Source: Clostridiaceae bacterium
Lineage (GTDB): Bacteria; Bacillota; Clostridia; Acetivibrionales; DUMC01
Assembly (NCBI GenBank): GCA_012840075.1
Contig: DUMC01000056.1
Coordinates: 1-39,014, forward strand
Reading direction: 5' to 3'
Length of the DNA: 39,014 nucleotides
Positions 1-12,119 of this stretch are shown here, piece by piece; position 1 is the first letter of the stretch, and each line of letters starts with the position of its first letter. A program made the translations under genes and the position numbers. The notes beneath the pieces are model-generated. The model did not search any database and was not told where the DNA came from. It worked only from the letters and a program-made list of their open reading frames with translations.

Positions 1-1141
1 AAAAAAAGAAACAATGGCTCCCGATGGAAATATTTATGTATTAGCTTCAGTAGTAGAAGCTAGAAACATGATAAATTTTCCAGGATTTGGTATGAGGAAG
101 GATTGGTTAAAGAAATTAGGCTTAAACGAACCAGATACTATTGAAGACTGGTATAACATATTAAAAACTTTTAAGGAGAAAGATCCTAATGACAACGGTC
201 AAGCTGATGAAATTCCTTTTTTAGGAGGAATAAAAACACTATATTATTTTGGGGAGGCATATGGTTTGTCTATTACTGAGATAACAAAAGGTTGGGCGAT
301 AGATGAGAACGGAAAGGTTCAATATCATTGGATACATCCAAACCTTAAAGAATTTCTAATTGAAATGAATAAATGGTATAAAGATGGACTTCTTGATCCT
401 GATCTTCTTTCTCAATCAACTGATAAATATAATGCCAGAGCTATTGGTAATATTGCAGGAGCTGTTCAGCAGTACACAATGATGTTTCCTCAATGGAATG
501 CACAAATGAAAGAGAATTATCCTGAGGCTAATTGGGGAAGTGTTATTCCTCCTAAAGGACCATGGTGACATAGGTTTTTGGAAAAAGGGATGGCTACCAC
601 TAAAGATTATTTTGCTATTACAAGAGATTGTAAAAGCCCGGAAATAGCTATAAAATGGTTAGATTATGTATATGCTAGTGAAGAAGGTAAAATTTTGATG
701 GGTAATTTTGGAATTGAAGGTGTAAGCTATGATATGATTGACGGAAAGCCTGTTTTTAAAGAGGAAATTTTAAAAAGTCCTAAAGGGCCAGGATTTGAAT
801 TGTGGGCATTAGGTGTAGGTGGTTTTATACCAACAATACTCATGGAAGAAAGGATACAGCAATTATTCGGTCAATATAAGGAAGAAGTCGAATCAGTCAG
901 AAGGTCAACCCAATACTTTGTTTCACCTTTTCCGAATGTGATGTCTAGTAAAGAAGAAGCACAAGAATTAGCAAACGTTATGGCAGATATTGAGACATAT
1001 GTAGATGAAATGATAACCAAATTCATAATAGGTCAAGTTTCCATAGATAATTTTGATAAATATGTTCAGGAAGTAAAAAATATGAATATTCAAAAAGCTA
1101 TAGAAATAAAGCAGGCACAATACGATAGAGCTTCAAAATAA
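1..1141 (+). pseudogene. Extracellular solute-binding protein of a sugar-type ABC transporter, 5' partial, interrupted by an in-frame TGA
   Basis: The reading frame is open from the window edge (codons from base 2) to a TGA at 566-568. It continues in the same frame to a TAA at 1139-1141. Both halves read as one protein of the LplA-like family of lipoprotein solute-binding proteins. The first half has the TMAPDGNIYVL, RKDWLKKLG and EKDPNDNGQADEIPF stretches typical of the mid-region. The second half has the FAITRDCKSPEIAIKWLDY segment that follows the PPKGP motif in such proteins. No length is missing around the stop (PPKGPW*HRFLEKG), so a point change such as GGA to TGA is the simplest explanation. 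A sequencing error is possible. The signal peptide would lie upstream of the window. These proteins bind sugars or polysaccharide fragments outside the membrane for LplB/YtcP-type permeases; no permease is in view. Restarting at TTG 578 would give only a C-terminal fragment without a signal peptide. Confidence 0.8.
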
Positions 1142-1347
1142 CAAATTAATTTTTACTTATTTTAGCTATTATAGAATCTAAAAGAATAATAATCAAAAAG
1201 CTTTATGAAATTAAAACCTTAAAATTACAAAAATCGAATAAAGCTAAGGAAAAAAATAAATAAAATTAAAAAAAGCACAAAGAATGTCTATTAAGAACAA
1301 ATATAACCTAGCTTTTCTTTTCTAAAAGTTTTAAGTTTAAACATTGC

Positions 1348-1408
1348 AGCAGCTGTAAACCTGGAGTAATGAAGCGGTCTTCCGGTAGTACAGCTGCTTT
1401 TATTTTCA
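1348..1408 (+). terminator. Strong hairpin followed by a T-rich run; probable terminator of the solute-binding protein gene
   Basis: AGCAGCTGTA at 1348-1357 is exactly complementary to TACAGCTGCT at 1389-1398. Inside it, 1359-1366 pairs with 1379-1386 with one mismatch and one wobble. The stem is followed by TTTTATTTTC. It lies about 200 nt past the solute-binding protein gene and 280 nt before ilvD, so it could end the upstream unit. The complex interior is unusual for a simple terminator, so a small structured RNA or an ilvD leader attenuator is the alternative. No T-box core (AGGGTGG...ACCGCG) is visible. The rest of 1142-1681 is AT-rich with nothing else I can name. Confidence 0.5.
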
Positions 1409-1681
1409 TGATAATTATCATAACCTTTAAAATTGGTTAACGATTTAAACTTTTTAAAAATAACATTATAGACACTTTAATTAAATATATATTAAAATTA
1501 GATTTAACATTGAGGCAGTTTTTATAATTAACATGAATATATAAATGAAGATTAAAATAGCTTTGATTAATAGCTTTATAATTTTTATTATACAGTATAA
1601 ACATCCGGATAATTTATGTATAAAGTAGTTATTTCATTTTGAATGGAATGGGATTATTTCGTATAGAGAGGAAGTATTAAT

Positions 1682-3337
1682 ATGAGAAGTGATATAGTTA
1701 AAAAAGGAATAGAAAAAGCCCCGCATCGTTCATTGTTCAAAGCAATGGGATATACGGATGAAGAAATAAAGCGTCCGTTAATAGGTATAGCAAATTCAAA
1801 AAGCGAAATAATTCCGGGGCATATCCATCTAGATAAAATAGCGGAAGCTGTTAAAGCAGGTATAAGAATGGCAGGAGGGACTCCTGTAGAATTTGGTGTG
1901 ATAGGAGTTTGTGACGGTATAGCGATGGGGCATCTTGGCATGAAATATTCTCTTGCAACAAGGGAACTTATTGCGGATTCTTGTGAAGCTATGGCACTTG
2001 CCCACAGTTTTGACGGTATGGTATTTATACCGAATTGCGATAAAATCGTGCCGGGTATGCTTATGGCTGCTGCAAGGATAAATATTCCTTCGATAGTAAT
2101 AAGCGGTGGACCCATGCTTTCAATAAAAATTAATGATGAATATGCAGATCTTAATAGCGTGTTCGAAGCTGTTGGTGCATATAAGGTCGGAAAAATTACA
2201 GAGGAAGAACTCTTGGACTATGAAAATAACGCATGTCCGGGTTGCGGTTCATGCTCAGGGATGTTTACGGCAAATTCAATGAATTGCCTGACGGAAGTTT
2301 TAGGATTAGGATTACCGGGTAACGGGACGATTCCTGCAGTTTATGCTCACAGAATAAGACTTGCTAAGCAAGTCGGCATGAAAATCATGGAGTTGATAGA
2401 AAAGAATATAAAACCATCGGACATATTAAAACCAAAGGCTTTTGAAAATGCCCTTGCAGTAGATATGGCCTTAGGATGTTCAACAAATTCAGTACTTCAT
2501 CTGCTGGCTATAGCTAAAGAGGCCGGTATAGAGCTGGATTTGGATAAGATTAATAAAATTAGTTCCAGAGTGCCAAATATATGCAAACTTGCACCCGCCG
2601 GTAAGCATCATGTGCAGGACCTTCATGCGGCAGGTGGAATACCGGCAGTGTTAAAAGAACTTTCATCCAAAAATCTCATTGATGATAGCCTATTAACAGT
2701 CACAGGAAAAACTATAAGGGAAAATATTGAAAAAGCCAGAGTTTTGGATAGGGAAGTAATAAGATCTGTAGATGATCCATACAGCCCCACGGGTGGGATA
2801 GCAGTATTAAAAGGGAATCTTGCTCCTGAAGGAGCTGTTGTAAAACGCTCGGCCGTTGCGCCGGAAATGCTTTGCCATAAAGGGCCGGCACGGGTTTTTG
2901 ATTCGGAAGACGAAGCAATTGAAGCAATATATAACGGCAAGATTTCAAAGGGCGATGTAGTTATCATAAGGTACGAAGGTCCGAAAGGAGGACCCGGAAT
3001 GAGAGAAATGCTTGGTCCTACTTCGGCAATAGCAGGTATGGGACTTGATAAGGATGTGGCCTTGATAACTGACGGTAGATTCTCCGGTGCTACAAGAGGT
3101 GCATCAATAGGGCATGTCTCACCTGAAGCCATGGAAGGAGGACCTATTGCCTTAGTTCAAGACGGTGATATTATCAGCATCGATATACCCAATGGACAAC
3201 TTAACATGGAAGTTTCAAAAGAGGAACTTGATAATAGAAAGAAAAAATGGAAATGTCCTGAACCGAAAATAACGAAAGGATATTTGGGTAGATATTCAAG
3301 ACATGTGTCTTCAGCCAGCAAGGGGGCAGTGTTATGA
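1682..3337 (+). CDS. ilvD: Dihydroxy-acid dehydratase
   Basis: This enzyme dehydrates 2,3-dihydroxy-isovalerate or -methylvalerate to the 2-keto acids that precede valine, leucine and isoleucine. The 551-residue length is normal for the IlvD/Edd family. Visible motifs are CDGIAMGH (77-84), the PNCDK box with Cys119 and Lys121, and CPGCGSCSG (185-193), which supply iron-sulfur and Mg ligands. The first cluster position reads PGH (45-47), as in the E. coli enzyme, rather than PCN. By family knowledge this suggests the oxygen-sensitive [4Fe-4S] type, fitting an anaerobe; that is inference. The ATG is preceded by AGAGAGGAAG at a good distance. The stop overlaps the ilvB start by 4 nt (ATGA), so the two are translationally coupled. 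I could not choose a convincing promoter in the spacer upstream. Confidence 0.97.
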   Translation: MRSDIVKKGIEKAPHRSLFKAMGYTDEEIKRPLIGIANSKSEIIPGHIHLDKIAEAVKAGIRMAGGTPVEFGVIGVCDGIAMGHLGMKYSLATRELIADSCEAMALAHSFDGMVFIPNCDKIVPGMLMAAARINIPSIVISGGPMLSIKINDEYADLNSVFEAVGAYKVGKITEEELLDYENNACPGCGSCSGMFTANSMNCLTEVLGLGLPGNGTIPAVYAHRIRLAKQVGMKIMELIEKNIKPSDILKPKAFENALAVDMALGCSTNSVLHLLAIAKEAGIELDLDKINKISSRVPNICKLAPAGKHHVQDLHAAGGIPAVLKELSSKNLIDDSLLTVTGKTIRENIEKARVLDREVIRSVDDPYSPTGGIAVLKGNLAPEGAVVKRSAVAPEMLCHKGPARVFDSEDEAIEAIYNGKISKGDVVIIRYEGPKGGPGMREMLGPTSAIAGMGLDKDVALITDGRFSGATRGASIGHVSPEAMEGGPIALVQDGDIISIDIPNGQLNMEVSKEELDNRKKKWKCPEPKITKGYLGRYSRHVSSASKGAVL

Positions 3338-5001
3338 AGTTGACAGGTGCGGAAATTATAATACAATGCTTACTTGAACAGGGTGTTGATACTATATTTG
3401 GCTTTCCCGGCGGAGCAGTCTTATACATTTATGATGCGCTTTATAAAGTTCAAGATAAAATAAGGCATATATTAACCTCCCATGAACAGGGAGCGGCGCA
3501 TGCTGCTGACGGTTATGCACGTTCTACAGGAAAGGTTGGAGTGTGTCTTGCTACATCAGGACCCGGTGCAACAAATTTAGTAACAGGTATAGCTACAGCT
3601 TATATGGATTCAGTACCGATTGTTGCTATCACAGGTCAGGTAGCTACATCACTTCTTGGAAAAGACTCTTTCCAAGAAGTTGATATTACAGGAATCACCA
3701 TGCCCATTACAAAACACAATTACATTGTTAAGGATATAAACAAGTTGGCGGACGTAATGAGGGATGCCTTTTATATAGCAAAATCAGGAAGACCGGGACC
3801 GGTATTAGTTGACGTGTGCAAGGATGTGACAGCGGCCGTTGCAGAATATGAACCTAAAGCTCCTAAAGAAATTCTTCCCGTTCCTGTTGAAAGTTCGGAA
3901 GAGGAGATCAATGCGGCTGCAGAAAAAATAAAAAAAGCACAAAAACCCTTAATCTTAGCCGGAGGAGGAGTTTCCATTGCAAATGCCGTAGAGGAACTCC
4001 GTCTGTTAGCTGAAAAATTACGAATTCCGGTTACAACTACTCTTATGGGACTTGGGGCATTCCCTTCAAATCATGAATTATACACAGGTATGGTGGGAAT
4101 GCACGGAACAAGAACATCAAATATGGCAATTAACGAGTCGGATTTACTAATAGCTGTAGGAACCAGGTTTAGCGACAGGGTTGTCAGCAATGCCAGAAAA
4201 TTCGCTCCGAAGGCTGAAATCATCCACATTGATATTGATCCTGCAGAAATAAACAAAAACGTTAATGCTCATTATCCTCTTATAGGTAATATAAAGATAA
4301 TATTAAAGAAATTGATAGATTTAACCGAATCCAGGAAAGACAGCGAATGGAATGAGAAAATTTACAAGTGGAAAGCCGCATATCCTCTTAAATATCGCAA
4401 GGATAATGTTTTAAGACCTCAATATATTGTAGAGAGAATTTACGAATTGACCAAAGGTGAAGCTATAATTACAACCGAAGTCGGTCAAAATCAGTTATGG
4501 GCAGCTCAATTTTATAAATATAACAGACCAAGGCAGTTTATATCATCAGGTGGCCTAGGAACAATGGGATTTGGTCTTGGAGCGTCTATAGGTGCTCAAC
4601 TTGGTAATCCTGATAAGAAAGTGATTAATATAGCAGGAGACGGAAGCTTCAGAATGAATTGTAACGAATTGGCAACTGCGGTTGAATATAAACTGCCTAT
4701 TGTAATAGCAATTCTTAACAACAGGGCACTTGGCATGGTGAGACAATGGCAGAATTTATTCTATGATTCAAGGTACTCTTCAACTACAGTAGACAGAGGT
4801 ACTAATTTTGTAGCTTTAGCTGAAGCATATGGTGCCATGGGTATAAACGTAACAAAACCTGAAGAAGTAGATGACGCAATTACCAAGGCACTTGCTTCAA
4901 TTGACAGACCCGTGTTAATTAACTTTGAAATTGACAAAGATGAAAAAGTATTTCCAATAGTACCACCAGGAGCACCAATCAGCGAATTGATAGATGAATA
5001 A
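3334..5001 (+). CDS. ilvB: Acetolactate synthase, large (catalytic) subunit
   Basis: This ThDP-, FAD- and Mg-dependent enzyme condenses pyruvate with pyruvate or 2-ketobutyrate, the first common step of branched-chain amino acid synthesis. The 555-residue length is usual for biosynthetic large subunits. The N-terminal ThDP domain has [15 protein letters not shown] (22-36) and the activating glutamate Glu51 in [15 protein letters not shown]. The C-terminal ThDP/Mg-binding motif begins with GDGS near residue 435 and ends in ILNN. It overlaps ilvD by 4 nt. No regulatory small subunit (ilvN) or ilvC follows; the next gene is guaB after a 500-nt spacer. The small subunit must therefore be elsewhere or absent. 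A catabolic AlsS is less likely given the ilvD coupling and the biosynthetic-type sequence. Confidence 0.96.
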   Translation: MKLTGAEIIIQCLLEQGVDTIFGFPGGAVLYIYDALYKVQDKIRHILTSHEQGAAHAADGYARSTGKVGVCLATSGPGATNLVTGIATAYMDSVPIVAITGQVATSLLGKDSFQEVDITGITMPITKHNYIVKDINKLADVMRDAFYIAKSGRPGPVLVDVCKDVTAAVAEYEPKAPKEILPVPVESSEEEINAAAEKIKKAQKPLILAGGGVSIANAVEELRLLAEKLRIPVTTTLMGLGAFPSNHELYTGMVGMHGTRTSNMAINESDLLIAVGTRFSDRVVSNARKFAPKAEIIHIDIDPAEINKNVNAHYPLIGNIKIILKKLIDLTESRKDSEWNEKIYKWKAAYPLKYRKDNVLRPQYIVERIYELTKGEAIITTEVGQNQLWAAQFYKYNRPRQFISSGGLGTMGFGLGASIGAQLGNPDKKVINIAGDGSFRMNCNELATAVEYKLPIVIAILNNRALGMVRQWQNLFYDSRYSSTTVDRGTNFVALAEAYGAMGINVTKPEEVDDAITKALASIDRPVLINFEIDKDEKVFPIVPPGAPISELIDE

Positions 5002-5011
5002 AACGAAATTA

Positions 5012-5126
5012 AGCGGAGTCAGAATTAATCAAACATGAAACGGGGTCATGCTTGAATTATCTACTTACTATAAATAATTCGAGCATGACCCCGTTATTCT
5101 TCAAGCCTGACCCTATTATTTTTCTT
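5012..5126. repeat. Long palindromic element with nested GGGTCA-CTTGAAT arms; REP/MITE-like or bidirectional terminator
   Basis: Bases 5039-5060 pair with 5074-5095 over 22 bp with only one G-T wobble, around a 13-nt loop. Each arm carries GGGGTCATGCTTGAAT. Weaker versions of the same word flank it: CGGAGTCAG near 5014 in direct orientation, and TTCAAGCCTGACCC at 5101-5114 inverted. The nested copies suggest a repeat family rather than a plain terminator. Similar words are known from palindromic repeats mobilised by REP-associated transposases, but no transposase is adjacent. A T-rich run at 5116-5127 means it could also terminate ilvB transcription. Copy number in the genome would settle which. 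Confidence 0.6.
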
Positions 5127-5137
5127 TTTAAAATTCC

Positions 5138-5166
5138 TTGACGTCAATATTCTTCTCTAGTATAAT
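5138..5166 (+). promoter_or_regulatory. SigA-type promoter upstream of guaB
   Basis: TTGACG at 5138-5143 and a perfect TATAAT at 5161-5166 are separated by 17 nt. Transcription would start near 5173, leaving a leader of about 330 nt before guaB. The leader is very AT-rich and carries two copies of ATTGTATATAAAATAT (5223-5238 and 5258-5273). I see no purine riboswitch core or other known leader element in it. Confidence 0.7.
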
Positions 5167-5494
5167 ATATCCTAATATTTTGACGGATGTATTCGAAGTG
5201 CATTTAATAATTAAGCAATGTTATTGTATATAAAATATATTGTATAATACAAGATATATTGTATATAAAATATAAGAAACTGTTTATAAGACATACTTTT
5301 TTTATTACTTAAAAATAATATTGTTAAGTTAAACCGGTATAAAAATATTTTATATAAAAGCAAATAACAGACAAAAATAATATAAAAAAATAATTAATAA
5401 AATAATTAACACAATAATTAACACATGAAAAACTAAGAAATAAGTTACTTTAGCTATTTAAGACTGAATGGAAGTTAAACTATCGAAGGGGTGA

Positions 5495-6964
<1,470 letters not shown>

Positions 6965-7029
6965 GAACGGTAAGTAAATTTTTAAGATAGCTATAATCAG
7001 GGGAGTGCTATGTAGATTTCCAAAGCGGC

Positions 7030-7079
7030 AATATAGGACTTTTGCAATGTAAGATTTTTGCAAATGTAAGATTTTTGCA
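7030..7079. repeat. Short tandem repeat, 17-nt unit
   Basis: AATGTAAGATTTTTGCA occurs twice head to tail at 7046-7062 and 7063-7079. A degenerate third copy lies at 7030-7046. It sits in the 230-nt spacer between guaB and the next gene. No function is evident. It may be replication slippage or a binding array. Confidence 0.6.
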
Positions 7080-7194
7080 TAATCCGCACATTTAATAAAT
7101 ATTATAGTTATAAAGATATCATAGCTAAAGATATCATAACTATAAAGTATAAAAGAATATAGACAGGAAAATAAATACTAGCAGGGGATAGCAC

Positions 7195-8373
7195 ATGAAT
7201 GATGTTTTATTGGTTATCACGGACAATAACCAAAGAAGTAATGATAGCAAAAATATTAAGTTATTGCCGCTTGACAAGATTTTCTATAAAAGCAAAATAA
7301 TAGATAATATTAACAATAACTTGATGGAAATCAAAGAAGACGAAAACCGAAAATCAGCACGGAGGATTTTTTTAATAAAAGTACCGGAAAAATACCTCAG
7401 TGTAAAATTTTATGGCAAAAAAGGAATAAAAAAATCATATGAAGCTAAAAAACTTATCGTAGACAAGGTTAATTTATTTTGCTATGAAGAAGGAATAGGA
7501 ATGCATTTTTATTCTAAAAGATTGACAGAACTTTACCATATTGAGTTGCAGAACAAGGTGGTTTCCGAATTAGAATCGCTTTCATATGATGATTATGTAT
7601 TTTCCAGACGCAATTACAGAAATAAACCTTACAAAAAAGGTTATAATAGATATTACTATAATTTAAATAAAGATTATTATAACTTAAATGATAGAAAAAT
7701 TTCTGCTATTTGCTACAATAATTTCGAGGGCGATCCTGCTAATTTAGGAAAGACACTTTTTCGCTCGCTAACATTGGATATAATTGACATTATTTGCAAA
7801 TATAGAAAAATTCAATTATTGCAGTCGGAAATAACCATAGTAGGCAATAAAGAAAATAAACACGATATTTTGGCAATGATGTGGAAGCTTTCCCAATTAG
7901 CAAAGTACATTACAATAATTACCAGTGATGTGAATACCGGCTGGATAGAATCCGAAGCTGAGGAAATATATAATAATACAGGATTGGCTGTAAATATATC
8001 AAATAATTATAAATCAACCCCTATTAATTCAGAAGTGTTAATAAACTACGGAAATGTTTTTGAATTAAGTGCTTATGAAGGACTTAAACGCCGTACCGTA
8101 ATAATTAACAACAGCTTGAATGATTATAGCCTGGGAAACGAAAAGATCAGGATCAGAAACCCTTTAGTTGATAAAATTGAGGTAGGCTTCCCAGTTAATT
8201 TTCCAAATGAATTAAAGACATTGACTCCTGAGCACTTTAGTACTAATCAATTAGCTGCGATTATACTCGGAAGCAAACATGGATGGTCTGAAAATAAGAT
8301 GGAACAAAGCTTTAAAGAAGAAGGATTTCACATCAAAAACCTGTCAGGTTCTAATTTAGACTTATTATCTTAA
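7195..8373 (+). CDS. Protein of unknown function, 392 aa
   Basis: I do not recognise this protein. It has no signal peptide or membrane segment and is rich in Asn, Lys and Tyr. A basic, Tyr-rich stretch lies at about 135-170 (RRNYRNKPYKKGYNRYYYN). The region from about 210 to 310 alternates predicted strands and helices (ITIVGNKENK, YITIITSDVN, VLINYGN, RTVIINNS). This resembles a Rossmann-like or receiver-like alpha/beta fold, but without a GxGxxG dinucleotide motif; that is weak inference. The C-terminus has a helical segment (STNQLAAIILGSKHGW). The ATG follows AGCAGGGGATAGC. The gene stands alone between guaB and greA, so context gives no function. Base composition resembles the neighbours, so no transfer is suggested. 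Confidence 0.8.
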   Translation: MNDVLLVITDNNQRSNDSKNIKLLPLDKIFYKSKIIDNINNNLMEIKEDENRKSARRIFLIKVPEKYLSVKFYGKKGIKKSYEAKKLIVDKVNLFCYEEGIGMHFYSKRLTELYHIELQNKVVSELESLSYDDYVFSRRNYRNKPYKKGYNRYYYNLNKDYYNLNDRKISAICYNNFEGDPANLGKTLFRSLTLDIIDIICKYRKIQLLQSEITIVGNKENKHDILAMMWKLSQLAKYITIITSDVNTGWIESEAEEIYNNTGLAVNISNNYKSTPINSEVLINYGNVFELSAYEGLKRRTVIINNSLNDYSLGNEKIRIRNPLVDKIEVGFPVNFPNELKTLTPEHFSTNQLAAIILGSKHGWSENKMEQSFKEEGFHIKNLSGSNLDLLS

Positions 8374-8423
8374 TAAAATTGGATTTAATATAATATAATA
8401 AAATTTACGCAAGGCTAAACTTA

Positions 8424-8452
8424 TTGACAATGAAAACGTTGTAATTTATAAT
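8424..8452 (+). promoter_or_regulatory. Consensus SigA-type promoter upstream of greA
   Basis: A perfect TTGACA at 8424-8429 and a perfect TATAAT at 8447-8452 are separated by 17 nt. Initiation would fall near 8459, about 260 nt ahead of greA, with a hairpin in between. This is one of the strongest promoter matches in the window. Confidence 0.8.
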
Positions 8453-8580
8453 AAACTAGATTGAAAGAAGGCTTTAAAATGTCTTAAAAAATGCTAAATA
8501 GAAGCTGTAAACGAGGTAAAAATATAAATAAAAATCTGCTCCTAAATTAAGTGCAAAATAATTCTTTAATTTATGAATCT

Positions 8581-8620
8581 ACACAAAAGCACTGGTAAAA
8601 TCAGTGCTGTTTGTGTTTAT
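8581..8620 (+). terminator. Leader hairpin between the promoter and greA; possible attenuator
   Basis: ACACAAAAGCACTG at 8581-8594 pairs with CAGTGCTGTTTGTGT at 8602-8616 with a single bulge, around a 7-nt loop. It is followed by T-rich sequence (TTTGTGTTTATT). Because it lies downstream of the consensus promoter at 8424-8452, it may stop or pause transcripts before they reach greA. It could also simply end readthrough from the gene upstream. Confidence 0.5.
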
Positions 8621-8722
8621 TAATGAATTTGCATAAAGAGAGAATAAATAAAGCTTTTATGCATATATTATCAACACAAAAAATGAAAACACAAAAATGA
8701 AATAGTAAAGGAGAGTCTTCCT

Positions 8723-9202
8723 ATGGCAACAAAAAAAGAAGTTATATTAACTTATGAGGGGTTAAAAAAACTTGAAAAAGAGCTTGAATACTTAAAAGTT
8801 ATTAAAAGAAGGGAAATTGCAGAAAGAATTAAGCAGGCTCTTTCTTTTGGCGATTTATCGGAAAATTCCGAATATGATGAAGCTAAAAATGAACAAGGGC
8901 AGGTAGAGGCAAGAATTGTTCAAATTGAAAATATTCTTAAGAATGCAAAAATAATAGATGAAGAAGATGTGGATACAGAGTCCGTTAGCCTAGGATGCAA
9001 GGTTACGGTTTTAGATATAGAAATGAATGAGGAGTTTGAATATTATATTGTCGGATCCATGGAAGCAGATCCTGCAAAATCGAAAATATCTAATGAATCT
9101 CCGGTAGGTAAAGCTTTAATTGGCAGAAAAAAAGATGAAATAGTAGATGTTGAAGTTCCTGCGGGAACTGTTCGGTTAAAAATATTAAATATTGATAAAT
9201 AA
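8723..9202 (+). CDS. greA: Transcription elongation factor GreA
   Basis: GreA enters the RNA polymerase secondary channel and stimulates cleavage of the backtracked transcript 3' end. The 159-residue protein has the two expected parts: an N-terminal antiparallel coiled coil (to about residue 75) and a C-terminal FKBP-like globular domain. The coiled-coil tip motif [15 protein letters not shown] carries the acidic pair Asp44/Glu47 used to hold Mg in the polymerase active site. The C-terminal signature [14 protein letters not shown] is also present. The ATG follows AAAGGAGAG. Here greA is followed by lysS, a common gene order in Clostridia, but a 338-nt spacer with its own promoter candidate separates them. 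Confidence 0.97.
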   Translation: MATKKEVILTYEGLKKLEKELEYLKVIKRREIAERIKQALSFGDLSENSEYDEAKNEQGQVEARIVQIENILKNAKIIDEEDVDTESVSLGCKVTVLDIEMNEEFEYYIVGSMEADPAKSKISNESPVGKALIGRKKDEIVDVEVPAGTVRLKILNIDK

Positions 9203-9267
9203 ACTCTTTTTTGTTAGAAAAATAAAACTTTTTTGTTTTGATATGAAAAACCTTCATGTAAATTTTG

Positions 9268-9296
9268 TTGAAAATTATAACTAAATTGTATATACT
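9268..9296 (+). promoter_or_regulatory. Candidate SigA-type promoter upstream of lysS
   Basis: TTGAAA at 9268-9273 and TATACT at 9291-9296 have a 17-nt spacing. It is about 245 nt ahead of lysS in a 338-nt AT-rich spacer (9203-9540). I looked for a T-box leader in this spacer and saw no specifier stem or AGGGTGG core. Nothing else in the spacer can be named. Confidence 0.5.
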
Positions 9297-9540
9297 ATAT
9301 TTAATATGCTATATTATGTAATTTAGTAATTTGATAATACCAAGTATTGTTGAAGTGTTAAATGTTAAATGAACAAGTGTTCTAACTATTTATGTTAAAT
9401 AATAAACAAGATATTATATTAATTAATAATAAACAATATTGAGTTATTAATGGAATTATTTCAATAGTCAAATTTTATGTACTAACATTTAGTTGTTTTT
9501 TTGTACAAGCTGATGCTAAAAATAAATGCTTAGGAGATGA

Positions 9541-11073
<1,533 letters not shown>

Positions 11074-11197
11074 TTGCACGGGGAAGAAATTGCAACAAAA
11101 ACTATAATAAATATTTATAAATGTTTATTATAAATGCTTCGATGAGCCAGGAATAACCTAGAACAACTTTTATATTGGTTGGAAAGGGGGAAAGTTT

Positions 11198-12079
11198 GTG
11201 CGCAAAGAAGAAGCATATAAAATTCTTGGACTGAAAGAAGGGGCACCTAGGATAGAGATCGAGAAAAAGTACGCTGTATTGTTAAGAAAGTATAAGTCAT
11301 CTGCGGGAAAACAGGAAGCTGACCAAGGAGAAGAGACTGAAGTTAACTTTGATAAGATAACGGAAGCATATAATTTGTTAATGGGCTATATAACGGAAGA
11401 AGAATTAGAAGCAAGAAAAATTCCTAAAAAACGCAATCCTTTTTTTGAGAAAATAGGGATTGACGAGGATAAGCTCAAGAATAATCTTTACTATTTCAGG
11501 TATCATATAATTGCAGGAATAGCTCTTCTTATTATAATAGCATTAAGTGTAAGAAGTTGTGTAACAAGAGTGAATCCAAACCTGAATGTAGTATTTATGG
11601 GAAATTTGTTATGCAATAATACAGAGAAATTGGAAGAAGATCTGGTAAGATTAATTCCTGGTGTTAATGCAGTAGGAATAGAAAACTTATATTTATCAGC
11701 TCAGCAAGAAAAAACGGATCCCCAAATGCAAATGGCAATGTTGCAGAAAGCGATGGTTCTGGTTGCAGCAGGAGATGTTGATATATTTATTTTAGACAAA
11801 GCAAATTTTGACAGATACGCAGTACAAGGCGCATTTATAAAACTTGATGACTTTGTAGCACAACATAATATTCCTGAAGAGAAGCATTATAAGTCAAAGG
11901 TTGAGAATGAGGATGATAAGGAATATATTTACGGAATAGACATTTTAAACAGCAAGATACTGAAAGAAGCAGATACGGTAGGACAACAACTAATAGCATC
12001 TATAAGTGTTAACGGGAAGAATTATGAAAATGCTGTTAAATTTTTAGAGCTTCTATTAGAAGAAGCGGAAGAGAAATGA
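11198..12079 (+). CDS. Membrane-anchored J-domain-like protein with an extracytoplasmic domain
   Basis: The N-terminus (about 1-70) looks like a J domain (EEAYKILGLKEGAPRIEIEKKY and ITEAYNLLMG). The HPD tripeptide that activates Hsp70 is replaced: RKYKSSAG stands where RKYHPD is expected. A single hydrophobic helix at about 103-121 (IIAGIALLIIIALSVRSCV) would put the J-like part in the cytoplasm and the C-terminal 170 residues outside. The outer part has DVDIFILDKANFDRYAVQGAFIKLDDF, a pattern like the cleft of periplasmic binding proteins; that is inference. The GTG start follows AAAGGGGG. The gene sits 124 nt after lysS and 40 nt before the SpoIIAA-like gene, so it may be transcribed with either. 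Function is not established. Confidence 0.75.
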   Translation: MRKEEAYKILGLKEGAPRIEIEKKYAVLLRKYKSSAGKQEADQGEETEVNFDKITEAYNLLMGYITEEELEARKIPKKRNPFFEKIGIDEDKLKNNLYYFRYHIIAGIALLIIIALSVRSCVTRVNPNLNVVFMGNLLCNNTEKLEEDLVRLIPGVNAVGIENLYLSAQQEKTDPQMQMAMLQKAMVLVAAGDVDIFILDKANFDRYAVQGAFIKLDDFVAQHNIPEEKHYKSKVENEDDKEYIYGIDILNSKILKEADTVGQQLIASISVNGKNYENAVKFLELLLEEAEEK

Positions 12080-12119
12080 ACAATGTACCCAATGACAAGA
12101 TAATGAAATGGTGATAAGT

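Noticed and set aside
566-568. Selenocysteine at the in-frame TGA
   Set aside because: No selenoprotein is known to me in this solute-binding family, the residue is not at a redox site, and no SECIS-like hairpin is obvious just downstream.
1142-1681. T-box leader for ilvD
   Set aside because: The conserved T-box AGGGTGG...ACCGCG core and a specifier-like stem are not visible.
1654-2115. Minus-strand ORF opposite ilvD, and similar long antisense ORFs opposite copA (33530-34111, 34325-34993) and mtaB (37293-37976)
   Set aside because: All are antisense to highly conserved enzymes, have no ribosome site and are Ser/Ile/Pro-rich artefacts of codon bias.
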